16,117 nucleotides of DNA from an uncultured Clostridia bacterium. Lineage in GTDB: Bacteria; Bacillota; Clostridia; Oscillospirales; CAG-272. Shown one piece after another: positions 7,295-13,283 of the stretch. The DNA is taken from positions 1-16,117 of the forward strand of contig CANQMJ010000050.1 of NCBI GenBank assembly GCA_947624945.1, in the 5' to 3' direction. Numbering within the stretch: position 1 is the stretch's first letter; each line of letters starts with the position of its first letter. The position numbers and the translations under genes are program-made. The notes under the pieces were generated by a model. The model saw nothing but the letters and a program-made list of their open reading frames with translations, did no database searches and was not told the DNA's origin.

Positions 7295-8794
7295 ATGGAC
7301 GTAAAAACAGTGGCGGCGACATACCGCGACTATCAAAAAAAGATACGCGCATACGGACACGCGTCCGGGGTTTTGACATACGACAAGGTGACGGGCGCGC
7401 CGAAGGGAGCGGAGGCGGGCGTATCGGAGACGCTCGAGGTCTTGAACGAAGCGTCGTACAGACTCGAAACGTCGAAGGAACTGCTCGACGCTGTCGACTT
7501 TCTTTATGCGCACAGGGACGGACTCGACCGTATCATGCGGCGCGAGATAGAAGAATACATGCGCGGAGTTGAATACATAAAGAGCATACCCGAAGACGAA
7601 TACATGGCGTTCATGACGCTGACGAACGAAGCGTCCGACGTATGGCACAGAGCGAAAAATGAAAACGACTACGAATCGTTCAAACCGTATCTGCAAAAGA
7701 TATTCGATACGCAGCGCAAGTTCGCGCTCTATTATAAACATGACCGCGACCCGTATGACACGCTGCTCGATTTCTACGAGCGCGGACTGACCAAAAAACG
7801 TCTCGACGACTTCTTCGGCGCGCTCAAATCGTCGATAGTGCCGCTGATAGCGAAAATATCAAAAGCGCGGCCGATAGAGGACGGATTCATGCACGGTCAT
7901 TTTCCCGTCGACGCACAGCGCAGATTCTCCGACTATTTGATGCAGGTAATGTGCATCGACAGAGAAAGATGCTCGATAGACGAGACAGAGCATCCGTTCA
8001 CGGAAAACTTCGGCAAAAACGACGTCCGCATCACGACGCACTACTACGACAACGACTTCACGAACTCGATGTACTCCGTCGTCCATGAGGGCGGTCACGC
8101 GCTCTACGAGCTCGGCTCCGGCGACGAATACGAGCACACGAACATCGCCGGCGGCGCGTCGATGGCGATGCACGAGACAATATCGCGCTTTTATGAAAAT
8201 ATAATCGGACGCAGCCGTCCGTTCTGCAAACTCATACTGCCGAAGGTGCGCGAGCTGTTCCCGCAGTTTGAAGCTGTGTCGGACGAAGAATTTTACCGTG
8301 CATGCAACGTGTCGCGCCCGTCGCTGATACGCATGGAGGCAGACGAGCTGACGTACGCGCTTCACATCATCGTCCGCTATGAGATCGAGCGTGACATGAT
8401 AGACGGCGCATACACGGCGGACGAGATACCGCGCGTCTGGCGCGAAAAATACAAGGAATATCTCGGCGTCGACGTACCTGACGACAAGCACGGCGTGCTC
8501 CAGGATTCGCACTGGTCGGGAGGCTCCGTCGGATATTTCCCGACGTACGCGCTCGGCTCGGCATACGGCGCGCAGATACTGCATAAAATGAAAGACGACA
8601 TAGACGTCGACGAAGCCGTAAGGAGCGGCAGCACAAAGGCGATAAACGACTGGCTCGGCGAGCACATCTTCCGCCACAGCGCGATGTACGATCCCGACGA
8701 GCTTCTGCACATGTGCACGGGCGAGAGCTTCGACCCAAAATACTACATCGACTACCTGACTTCAAAATACTCGAAGCTCTACGAACTCTCGTAA
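7295..8794 (+). CDS. M32 family metallocarboxypeptidase (carboxypeptidase Taq type)
   Basis: A 499-aa cytosolic zinc peptidase, the usual length for M32. Motifs appear in family order: HPF (233-235), DVRITTHY (243-250), the zinc site HEGGH (264-268) with E265 as catalytic base, HETIS (293-297) with E294 as third ligand, RMEADELTYALHIIVRYEIE (346-365), and HWSGGSVGYFPTYALG (406-421). The enzyme should remove C-terminal residues from peptides with broad specificity and probably serves peptide turnover. A Shine-Dalgarno GGGAGGA sits 7 nt before the ATG. About 97 nt separate it from the CarD-type gene. No good promoter is visible in that gap, so it may be read from the upstream promoter. No clear terminator follows. 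Confidence 0.95.
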   Translation: MDVKTVAATYRDYQKKIRAYGHASGVLTYDKVTGAPKGAEAGVSETLEVLNEASYRLETSKELLDAVDFLYAHRDGLDRIMRREIEEYMRGVEYIKSIPEDEYMAFMTLTNEASDVWHRAKNENDYESFKPYLQKIFDTQRKFALYYKHDRDPYDTLLDFYERGLTKKRLDDFFGALKSSIVPLIAKISKARPIEDGFMHGHFPVDAQRRFSDYLMQVMCIDRERCSIDETEHPFTENFGKNDVRITTHYYDNDFTNSMYSVVHEGGHALYELGSGDEYEHTNIAGGASMAMHETISRFYENIIGRSRPFCKLILPKVRELFPQFEAVSDEEFYRACNVSRPSLIRMEADELTYALHIIVRYEIERDMIDGAYTADEIPRVWREKYKEYLGVDVPDDKHGVLQDSHWSGGSVGYFPTYALGSAYGAQILHKMKDDIDVDEAVRSGSTKAINDWLGEHIFRHSAMYDPDELLHMCTGESFDPKYYIDYLTSKYSKLYELS

Positions 8795-8912
8795 ACAACT
8801 GTTGTCGCAATACTCCCGCACATTCGAGCTTGCACATTGTAAAATGACGGTGCACGAGCGATTCTTTCGGATAAAGCAATCAACGGTTGCGGAAAAATGA
8901 AACAAAGATAGG

Positions 8913-8941
8913 TTGCAAACCGCGGTTCCCTATAATATAAT
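8913..8941 (+). promoter_or_regulatory. Promoter of the HTH-GlmM gene with internal palindrome
   Basis: TTGCAA (8913-8918) and TATAAT (8936-8941) are 17 nt apart; a second overlapping TATAAT occurs at 8931-8936. A perfect palindrome AACCGCGGTT (8918-8927) fills the start of the spacer, and GGTT-GCA-AACC arms overlap the -35. A DNA-binding protein there would block RNA polymerase. The rest of the 180-nt gap after the carboxypeptidase gene shows no gene. Confidence 0.7.
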
Positions 8942-8974
8942 TGTACTAATCGAGATTTTATACAAAGGGTGAAA

Positions 8975-10609
8975 ATGGAGATGAAGATCGGAGAAAAGAT
9001 CGCGTACTACCGCGGAGCAATAGGAATGTCGCAGGAGGAGTTTGCGGAGACGCTCGGCGTCTCGCGTCAGGCAGTGTCGAAGTGGGAGGTCGGTCAGTCC
9101 GAGCCTCGCATCGACAAACTCCCGCTGATGTGCGAGCTGTTCCGCGTCAGCATGGATGATCTTATCCGCGAAGACGCCGAGCTGCGCCGCGTCGGCGTGT
9201 CGACGCCGTCGCTCAAAGCGGGGAAGTACTTCGGAACGGACGGCTTCCGCGGCGAGGCGAACGGCGAGCTGACGGCGGAGCACGCGTTCCGCATCGGACG
9301 TTTCCTCGGTTGGTACTATTCCGACCCTATATCGGGCTGCCGCGACCGCAACTATAAGCCGCGCGTCGTCATAGGCAAGGATACGCGCCTTTCGAGCTAC
9401 ATGCTCGAATACGCGATAGCGGCGGGACTCACATCGTCGGGCGCCGACGCGTATATGCTGCACGTAACAACGACGCCGAGCGTGTCGTATGTGACGCGTC
9501 AGGACGGCTTCGACTGCGGCGTCATGATATCGGCGTCGCACAACGTGTACTCGGACAACGGCATCAAGCTCATAAACAAGTACGGTGAAAAGATGGACGA
9601 CGGCACGCTCGCGCTCGTCGAGGCGTACATAGACAAAAACTTCGAGCCGCTCGGAATCGACGGCGACGATATACCGCTCGCGCACACGAGCCGCGTCGGC
9701 GCCATCATCGACTACGCGGCGGGACGCAACCGCTACATCGGATACCTCATCTCCATCGCGGCGCACTCGTTCCGCGATATGAAGGTCGGACTCGATTGCG
9801 CGAACGGCGCGTCATGGCGCATCGCGCCTGCTGTGTTCGAGGCACTCGGCGCGCAGATAAGAGTCATAAACGGACAGCCCGACGGCAAAAACATCAACGA
9901 AAACGCAGGCTCGACGCACATCGAAAACCTCTGCAAATTTGTAAAGGAGAATCACCTCGACATCGGCTTCGCATTCGACGGCGACGCCGACCGCTGCATC
10001 GCGGTCGACGAGAACGGCAATCCCGTCAGCGGCGACGTGATAATGTACATACTCGGAAACCTCTTAAAGCGGCGCGGCGCGCTCGAAAAGAACACGGTCG
10101 TCACGACCATAATGTCGAACGCGGGACTTTATAAAGCGTTCAAAGAGGCGGGCATCGACTCGGTGCAGACGACGGTGGGCGACAGAAACGTGTATGAGGA
10201 GATGATGAAAAACGGCTATGCGCTCGGCGGCGAGCAGTCGGGACACATCATCGTCCGCAAGTATGCGACGACGGGAGACGGCATACTTACGGCGATAATG
10301 CTGATGGAGGAGGTGCTCGAGCGTAAAACTACGCTCGGCAGACTCGCCTCAGCTGTCACGATATACCCGCAGGTGCTCAAAAACGTGCGCGTGACCGATA
10401 AGGCTGTCGTAATGAACGACGACGACATCAAATCCCGCGTCGAGGATATAACGAAGCGGTTCGGCGACACGGGACGCGTGCTCCTTCGGAAGAGCGGCAC
10501 GGAGCCCGTCATACGCGTCATGGCGGAGGGCGAGGACATCGACTTCTGCAACGCCGTTGTCGACGAGCTAATATCGCTCATCAAAGAAAAAGGCTACGAC
10601 GCCAAATGA
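8975..10609 (+). CDS. glmM: XRE helix-turn-helix domain fused to phosphoglucosamine mutase
   Basis: A 544-aa protein in two parts. Residues 1-64 are a complete XRE-type DNA-binding domain (MSQEEFAETLGVSRQAVSKW at 18-37). After a short linker, residues 84-544 form a full GlmM: start block KYFGTDGFRG (84-93), catalytic serine loop ISASHN with S188, metal site DGDADR (335-340), sugar-binding GGEQSGH (418-424) and phosphate site RKSGTEPVIRV (505-515). GlmM converts GlcN-6-P to GlcN-1-P for peptidoglycan precursors. All catalytic motifs are intact, so the enzyme should be active. GlmM normally starts at the FGTDG block, so the N-terminal domain is an addition. I start at ATG 8975 (AAAGGG upstream); a GTG at 8969 is possible. 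The frame is uninterrupted across the junction, and the next gene is a GlmU-like acetyltransferase. Confidence 0.93.
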   Translation: MEMKIGEKIAYYRGAIGMSQEEFAETLGVSRQAVSKWEVGQSEPRIDKLPLMCELFRVSMDDLIREDAELRRVGVSTPSLKAGKYFGTDGFRGEANGELTAEHAFRIGRFLGWYYSDPISGCRDRNYKPRVVIGKDTRLSSYMLEYAIAAGLTSSGADAYMLHVTTTPSVSYVTRQDGFDCGVMISASHNVYSDNGIKLINKYGEKMDDGTLALVEAYIDKNFEPLGIDGDDIPLAHTSRVGAIIDYAAGRNRYIGYLISIAAHSFRDMKVGLDCANGASWRIAPAVFEALGAQIRVINGQPDGKNINENAGSTHIENLCKFVKENHLDIGFAFDGDADRCIAVDENGNPVSGDVIMYILGNLLKRRGALEKNTVVTTIMSNAGLYKAFKEAGIDSVQTTVGDRNVYEEMMKNGYALGGEQSGHIIVRKYATTGDGILTAIMLMEEVLERKTTLGRLASAVTIYPQVLKNVRVTDKAVVMNDDDIKSRVEDITKRFGDTGRVLLRKSGTEPVIRVMAEGEDIDFCNAVVDELISLIKEKGYDAK

Positions 10610-10611
10610 GC

Positions 10612-10633
10612 GGTTCGGCTTTTAAGCCGAACC
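10612..10633 (+). terminator. Hairpin after the HTH-GlmM gene
   Basis: Perfect inverted repeat GGTTCGGCTT / AAGCCGAACC starting 2 nt after the stop codon. It is stable but not followed by a proper T-run (ACGGCACATTTTCG), so termination may be partial. A smaller hairpin TTTTCGC-TTC-GCGAAAA follows at 10642-10658. Confidence 0.55.
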
Positions 10634-10650
10634 ACGGCACATTTTCGCTT

Positions 10651-10684
10651 CGCGAAAAGTGAAGATAAAACGCGAAAAGTGCAG
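10651..10684 (+). repeat. Short tandem repeat, CGCGAAAAGTG motif
   Basis: Two 14-nt copies, CGCGAAAAGTGAAG (10651-10664) and CGCGAAAAGTGCAG (10671-10684), lie 20 nt apart between the GlmM hairpin and element B. They differ at one base. The first overlaps the small hairpin at 10642-10658. Function unknown. Confidence 0.6.
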
Positions 10685-10698
10685 TTAAAAAAGTCAGG

Positions 10699-10757
10699 AA
10701 AAGTTTTTGAAGAGGGGGTGCGGGGGAGTGACTTTTTTCAAAAAGTCACTCCTCTGC
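10699..10757 (+). repeat. Hairpin element B in the leader of the GlmU-like gene
   Basis: AAAAGTTTTTGAAGAGGGGGT (split as AAAAGTTTTTGA, 10699-10710, and AGAGGGGGT, 10711-10719) is followed by a 38-nt hairpin. Arms 10720-10737 and 10740-10757 pair along their whole length with two G-T pairs. The hairpin ends 7 nt before the ATG at 10765. The conserved left part is shared with element C in reverse orientation, and the overall layout with element A. Confidence 0.72.
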
Positions 10758-10764
10758 AAAAAAT

Positions 10765-11424
10765 ATGCTTAAAATATCAGAACTGTTCGATCTGACGCAC
10801 ACGATGTCGGCGGACATATTCGACGGATGCGAGTACGCGTGGGAAGCGCTGTCATGGATAGGCGACTACATACAGGCACGCGGGGCGACGCTGTCGCCGG
10901 ACGAATACGACAGTCCCGCGCCGGGCGTATGGATATCGAAGGATGCGACAGTTGCGGCGAGCGCGAGCATCACGGGACCGTGCATAATCGAGGCGGGCGC
11001 GGAGGTGCGCCACTGTGCGTTCATACGCGGCTCGGCGATCGTCGGCAGGGGAGCCGTCGTCGGCAACTCGACGGAGCTCAAAAACGTGCTGCTGTTCGAC
11101 AAGGTGCAGGTGCCGCACTACAACTACGTAGGCGACTCGATACTCGGCTTCGGCGCGCATATGGGCGCGGGCGCGATAACGTCGAACGTCAAAAGCGACA
11201 AGGCGCTCGTCGTCGTGCATACGCCGGACGGCGACATCGAAACCGGACGCAAGAAGTTCGGAGCGATACTAGGCGACGGCGTCGAGGTCGGATGCGGCAG
11301 CGTCCTCAATCCGGGCACCGTCATCGGACGCGGCGCACGCGTCTACCCGCTGTCGAGCGTCCGCGGCTGCGTCCCGCCGCACTCCATCTATAAACACGCC
11401 GGCGAAGTGGCTGAGATTAAATAG
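10765..11424 (+). CDS. Left-handed beta-helix acyltransferase, GlmU C-terminal-like
   Basis: A 219-aa protein made mostly of hexapeptide repeats (roughly residues 55-200) that form a left-handed beta-helix. The stretch GNSTELKNVLLFDKVQVPHY (100-119) continuing to YVGDSILG, then GAGAITSN (134-141), matches the acetyltransferase half of GlmU. H118 aligns with the catalytic His there. The nucleotidyl-transfer half of GlmU, with its Gly-rich GTRM-type start, is absent; residues 1-50 are a short unrelated cap. Likely activity is acetyl transfer from acetyl-CoA to GlcN-1-P, the product of the GlmM encoded just upstream; automatic pipelines may name it UDP-GlcNAc pyrophosphorylase, which the sequence does not support. 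No normally spaced Shine-Dalgarno precedes the ATG; a G-rich SD-like tract lies beyond the hairpin. Confidence 0.85.
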   Translation: MLKISELFDLTHTMSADIFDGCEYAWEALSWIGDYIQARGATLSPDEYDSPAPGVWISKDATVAASASITGPCIIEAGAEVRHCAFIRGSAIVGRGAVVGNSTELKNVLLFDKVQVPHYNYVGDSILGFGAHMGAGAITSNVKSDKALVVVHTPDGDIETGRKKFGAILGDGVEVGCGSVLNPGTVIGRGARVYPLSSVRGCVPPHSIYKHAGEVAEIK

Positions 11425-11430
11425 GTTTAC

Positions 11431-11503
11431 GCAGGAAGGGAGGAAAACTTCTTGAAAGAAGTTTTCCTCCCTCCCTGCACCCACCCACCTTTCAAGAACT
11501 TTT
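11431..11503 (-). repeat. Hairpin element C, reverse orientation
   Basis: On the minus strand AAAAGTTCTTGA followed by a G-rich tract leads into a hairpin with 21-bp arms (forward 11431-11451 and 11458-11478, one mismatch, 6-nt loop). The left block matches element B (AAAAGTTTTTGA), so it is a copy in the opposite orientation. It lies 6 nt after the stop of the GlmU-like gene and may protect or end that transcript. No start codon sits where genes follow elements A and B. Confidence 0.7.
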
Positions 11504-11537
11504 ACTCCAAATATCGCTTTTCTCTTTCTCTGCCTAT

Positions 11538-11566
11538 ATTATACCACAAAATTTATGATTTGTCAA
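11538..11566 (-). promoter_or_regulatory. Consensus promoter with no gene behind it
   Basis: Perfect minus-strand promoter: TTGACA (forward 11561-11566), 17-nt spacer, TATAAT (11538-11543). Transcription would start near 11531 and run through element C into the antisense strand of the GlmU-like gene. No minus-strand coding sequence follows. The remainder of 11504-11642 is AT-rich with no gene seen. Confidence 0.72.
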
Positions 11567-11642
11567 GTGCTTTTCACAAATTTTCTCGAGCTATTTTACA
11601 CTTGCCCCACGCCGCGAGCCACCCGCACAAAAATCCAAAAGA

Positions 11643-11670
11643 AAAAGGACCTTTTATCAAAGGTCCTTTT
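11643..11670 (-). terminator. Terminator of the XRE regulator gene
   Basis: Perfect 12-bp stem AAAAGGACCTTT / AAAGGTCCTTTT with a 4-nt loop. On the minus strand it is followed by a T-rich stretch. The regulator's TGA stop (11657-11659) lies at the loop, so the last codons are part of the stem. Confidence 0.85.
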
Positions 11671-12787
11671 CTCTCGCGCTTGCTGCGGCGACAGGATGCT
11701 CCTTTACCGCCGCTTCAAGCTCGCGCACGATCGCTGCATACCGCTCATCGGAGCGGACGAAACCGAAGCACGGCTCGCTCCCGCACCAATCGAGCAACTC
11801 GCGGCACGACGTCGTGCCGTACGTGTACGTCGTATCGGCGACGATGCCGCGCAAAAGCACCGACGTCCAACGCGCGTTCGGGTCGTACGTGTCGAACATG
11901 ACCGCGTACTTCACAGCTTCGGTGAGATGACAAAGCGCTTTTTCACCGTCGCCGCGACGGGCATATATTTCGGCGAGTCCCTCATGCGCCGACTCGGACC
12001 GGTGCGAGAAAAAGAGATGATCCCCGTCCTCGAACATGACCTCTGAAAGCGCGATCTGCTTTTGTAAAAGTGTGATGCGGTCGTCGTCGGAGAGAATGAA
12101 CGCGCCCGACTCGTCTTTTTCATAGCACATCGCACTCACCGCGTTCTGAAAGTCGTTGTAGAGCCACCACATGCGATTGCGGATCGCGGCGATCCTTTTT
12201 TCCCCGGTGTAAACGGACGAAAGAAGGTCCGGTTCCGATCTCGCGCCGCTCATGGATTTAGCGAGGGCGACGGCTTCGTCGGTGCGCCCGATTTTGGGGT
12301 AGACGCCGCACGCGAGGGAAACGGCGCGGCAGCGCACGCTGTTGTCAGTGCAGTCGGCGAATATCTTCTCAAGATATCCGCATATCTCGTCATACGCACC
12401 GACACTGTCGACGCTGCCGTTCTCGGCTAAATTCCAAAGGACCGATGCGATCTCCGTCATAAGCCTGTACGAATCGGGATAGCGGCGCAGCATCGCGCGC
12501 ATCATGTCGAGCCCCTGCTCGTTTCTCTTTTCGTCGAATACGCTCCATACGCGGCTGAGCATTTCGTCTATTTCCGCTTCGCGGCGCGCATTGTCGATGC
12601 CCAAAAGCTCGTCGGAGCTGACGTGCAAGAGCGCGCACAGCGCGGGGAGCGCCGATATGTCGGGCGCAGTTTTGCCCGATTCCCACTGAGAGACTGCCGA
12701 AACGGTCACGTTCATGTACTCCGCAAGCTGCTCCTGCGTCATGTCGCGCTCGCGGCGCAATTTTTTGATGTTTTGTCCGATTGTCAT
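11657..12787 (-). CDS. XRE family transcriptional regulator with helical-repeat domain
   Basis: A 376-aa protein. Residues 1-63 are an XRE helix-turn-helix (MTQEQLAEYMNVTVSAVSQW, 16-35), followed by about 310 residues of predicted helices resembling TPR-type repeats, with many Ala, Leu and Tyr at helix spacing. Such regulators usually use the repeat domain to bind a peptide or protein; the ligand here is unknown. The frame extends upstream to an ATG at 12847, but that lies at or before the likely transcription start. The ATG at 12787 has GGAG 8 nt upstream and begins with the standard XRE N-terminus, so I use it. The gene is convergent with the GlmU-like gene and forms a single-gene unit. A palindrome CGGAGCTCCG in its leader could be its own operator. 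Confidence 0.9.
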   Translation of the reverse strand: MTIGQNIKKLRRERDMTQEQLAEYMNVTVSAVSQWESGKTAPDISALPALCALLHVSSDELLGIDNARREAEIDEMLSRVWSVFDEKRNEQGLDMMRAMLRRYPDSYRLMTEIASVLWNLAENGSVDSVGAYDEICGYLEKIFADCTDNSVRCRAVSLACGVYPKIGRTDEAVALAKSMSGARSEPDLLSSVYTGEKRIAAIRNRMWWLYNDFQNAVSAMCYEKDESGAFILSDDDRITLLQKQIALSEVMFEDGDHLFFSHRSESAHEGLAEIYARRGDGEKALCHLTEAVKYAVMFDTYDPNARWTSVLLRGIVADTTYTYGTTSCRELLDWCGSEPCFGFVRSDERYAAIVRELEAAVKEHPVAAASAREKDL

Positions 12788-12813
12788 TTTGTTTTCTCCA
12801 AAATTTAATATTC

Positions 12814-12829
12814 GGCGGAGCTCCGTGCC
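12814..12829. repeat. Repeat copy 1, GGCGGAGCTCCGTGCC
   Basis: A 16-nt sequence in the leader of the XRE regulator gene, between promoter and Shine-Dalgarno, with a palindromic core CGGAGCTCCG (12816-12825). It recurs at 13029-13044 with one change. Candidate operator or dispersed repeat. Confidence 0.55.
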
Positions 12830-12837
12830 GTGACTAT

Positions 12838-12866
12838 AATATATCATGTCATGCTCATGCGCGCAA
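12838..12866 (-). promoter_or_regulatory. Probable promoter of the XRE regulator gene
   Basis: On the minus strand TTGCGC (forward 12861-12866), 17-nt spacer, TATATT (12838-12843). The -35 is a weaker match than others in this window. Position fits the start at 12787. Confidence 0.45.
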
Positions 12867-12918
12867 GCGAGCGTTTCTGAAATAAAATTTAAGCGCCGCT
12901 GAAATCGTTGCAGCTTGC

Positions 12919-13092
12919 TTACGGATTTTTTGCAGCTTTGGCGGCGAGATACGCTTCTGTTTCACGAAAGCGCATGTCGTTTCGGAGAGCGTCGAAGTCG
13001 GGGGAGCGCAGTTCTTCTTTATTTATTAGGCGGAGCTCCCTGCCTGTGTAAAGTGTACCACACGGAGCGTGCGTCCGCAAGAGCGCCGTGCT
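12919..13092 (-). pseudogene. Probable C-terminal remnant of an XRE/helical-repeat regulator
   Basis: An open minus-strand frame of 57 codons with no ATG and no Shine-Dalgarno, ending in TAA at 12919-12921. Its end reads PDFDALRNDMRF and then 15 residues to a final NP. This aligns without gaps to the C-terminus of the neighbouring XRE regulator (CFGFVRSDERY to EHP): F, R, D, R, L, A and P are shared, with Y/F, V/L and S/N as similar pairs. Both frames also have LLR about 30 residues earlier. It looks like the tail of a lost paralogue, cut off near the hairpin at 13100-13120. The motif is common in regulators, so homology is moderate evidence; a plus-strand frame over the same bases (12915-13133) looks less protein-like. 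Confidence 0.4.
13029..13044. repeat. Repeat copy 2, GGCGGAGCTCCCTGCC
   Basis: Matches 12814-12829 at 15 of 16 bases, with TT also shared at the left. It lies inside the regulator remnant frame, 215 bp from copy 1. Confidence 0.55.
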
Positions 13093-13099
13093 TCACAGC

Positions 13100-13120
13100 G
13101 ATTGAAGCGCAGCTTCAATC
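13100..13120. repeat. Short inverted repeat
   Basis: GATTGAAGC and GCTTCAATC, perfect 9-bp arms with a 3-nt loop (GCA), at the broken end of the regulator remnant. No T-run follows on either strand. Might be the end of a dispersed repeat or a remnant terminator. Confidence 0.5.
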
Positions 13121-13191
13121 ACTTACTGAATAATCACGTTATTAAATATTCATATTAATTCCGAAATAATGATGTCTGTCATCTTTTCGCA

Positions 13192-13209
13192 GGAAAATAT
13201 GAATTTTCC
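13192..13209. promoter_or_regulatory. Inverted repeat touching the citrate synthase promoter
   Basis: GGAAAAT-ATGA-ATTTTCC, perfect 7-bp arms, ends 1 nt before the -35 box at 13211. ATTCATATT (13148-13156) is an inverted copy of AATATGAAT (13196-13204). Position suits an activator or repressor site, but the region is AT-rich, so chance is possible. Confidence 0.4.
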
Positions 13210-13210
13210 A

Positions 13211-13239
13211 TTGACAAAAATATTCACGCGGAGTATAAT
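13211..13239 (+). promoter_or_regulatory. Promoter of the citrate synthase operon
   Basis: Perfect consensus: TTGACA (13211-13216), 17-nt spacer, TATAAT (13234-13239). The start codon at 13284 is 44 nt downstream of the -10. Confidence 0.92.
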
Positions 13240-13242
13240 TGC

Positions 13243-13267
13243 ATACATGTATACAATACCGTGTACA
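13243..13267 (+). promoter_or_regulatory. Candidate operator for the GntR regulator
   Basis: Just after the -10 lie overlapping palindromes ATACATGTAT (13243-13252) and TGTATACA (13248-13255), then TGTACA (13262-13267). FadR-subfamily GntR proteins often bind sites with GT-NN-AC cores; GTATAC and GTGTAC fit. Binding here would block initiation. The regulator is encoded in the same operon, so autoregulation is likely, but this is inference. Confidence 0.5.
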
Positions 13268-13283
13268 TGAAAAGGAGACTACC

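Noticed and set aside
7859..8710. Minus-strand 283-codon frame inside the carboxypeptidase gene
   Set aside because: Antisense shadow of an M32 gene with all motifs in the plus frame; no ribosome site or recognisable domain.
12788..12847. Upstream ATG adding 20 residues to the XRE regulator
   Set aside because: It sits at or before the probable transcription start and has no Shine-Dalgarno, while the ATG at 12787 has one and starts at the canonical XRE N-terminus.
12915..13133. Plus-strand 72-codon frame across the regulator remnant
   Set aside because: No ribosome site or promoter, and the amino-acid pattern is less protein-like than the minus-strand frame that resembles the neighbouring regulator.
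13239..13283. TTG start adding 15 residues to the citrate synthase
   Set aside because: The TTG overlaps the last base of the TATAAT box, so it would not be in the mRNA.
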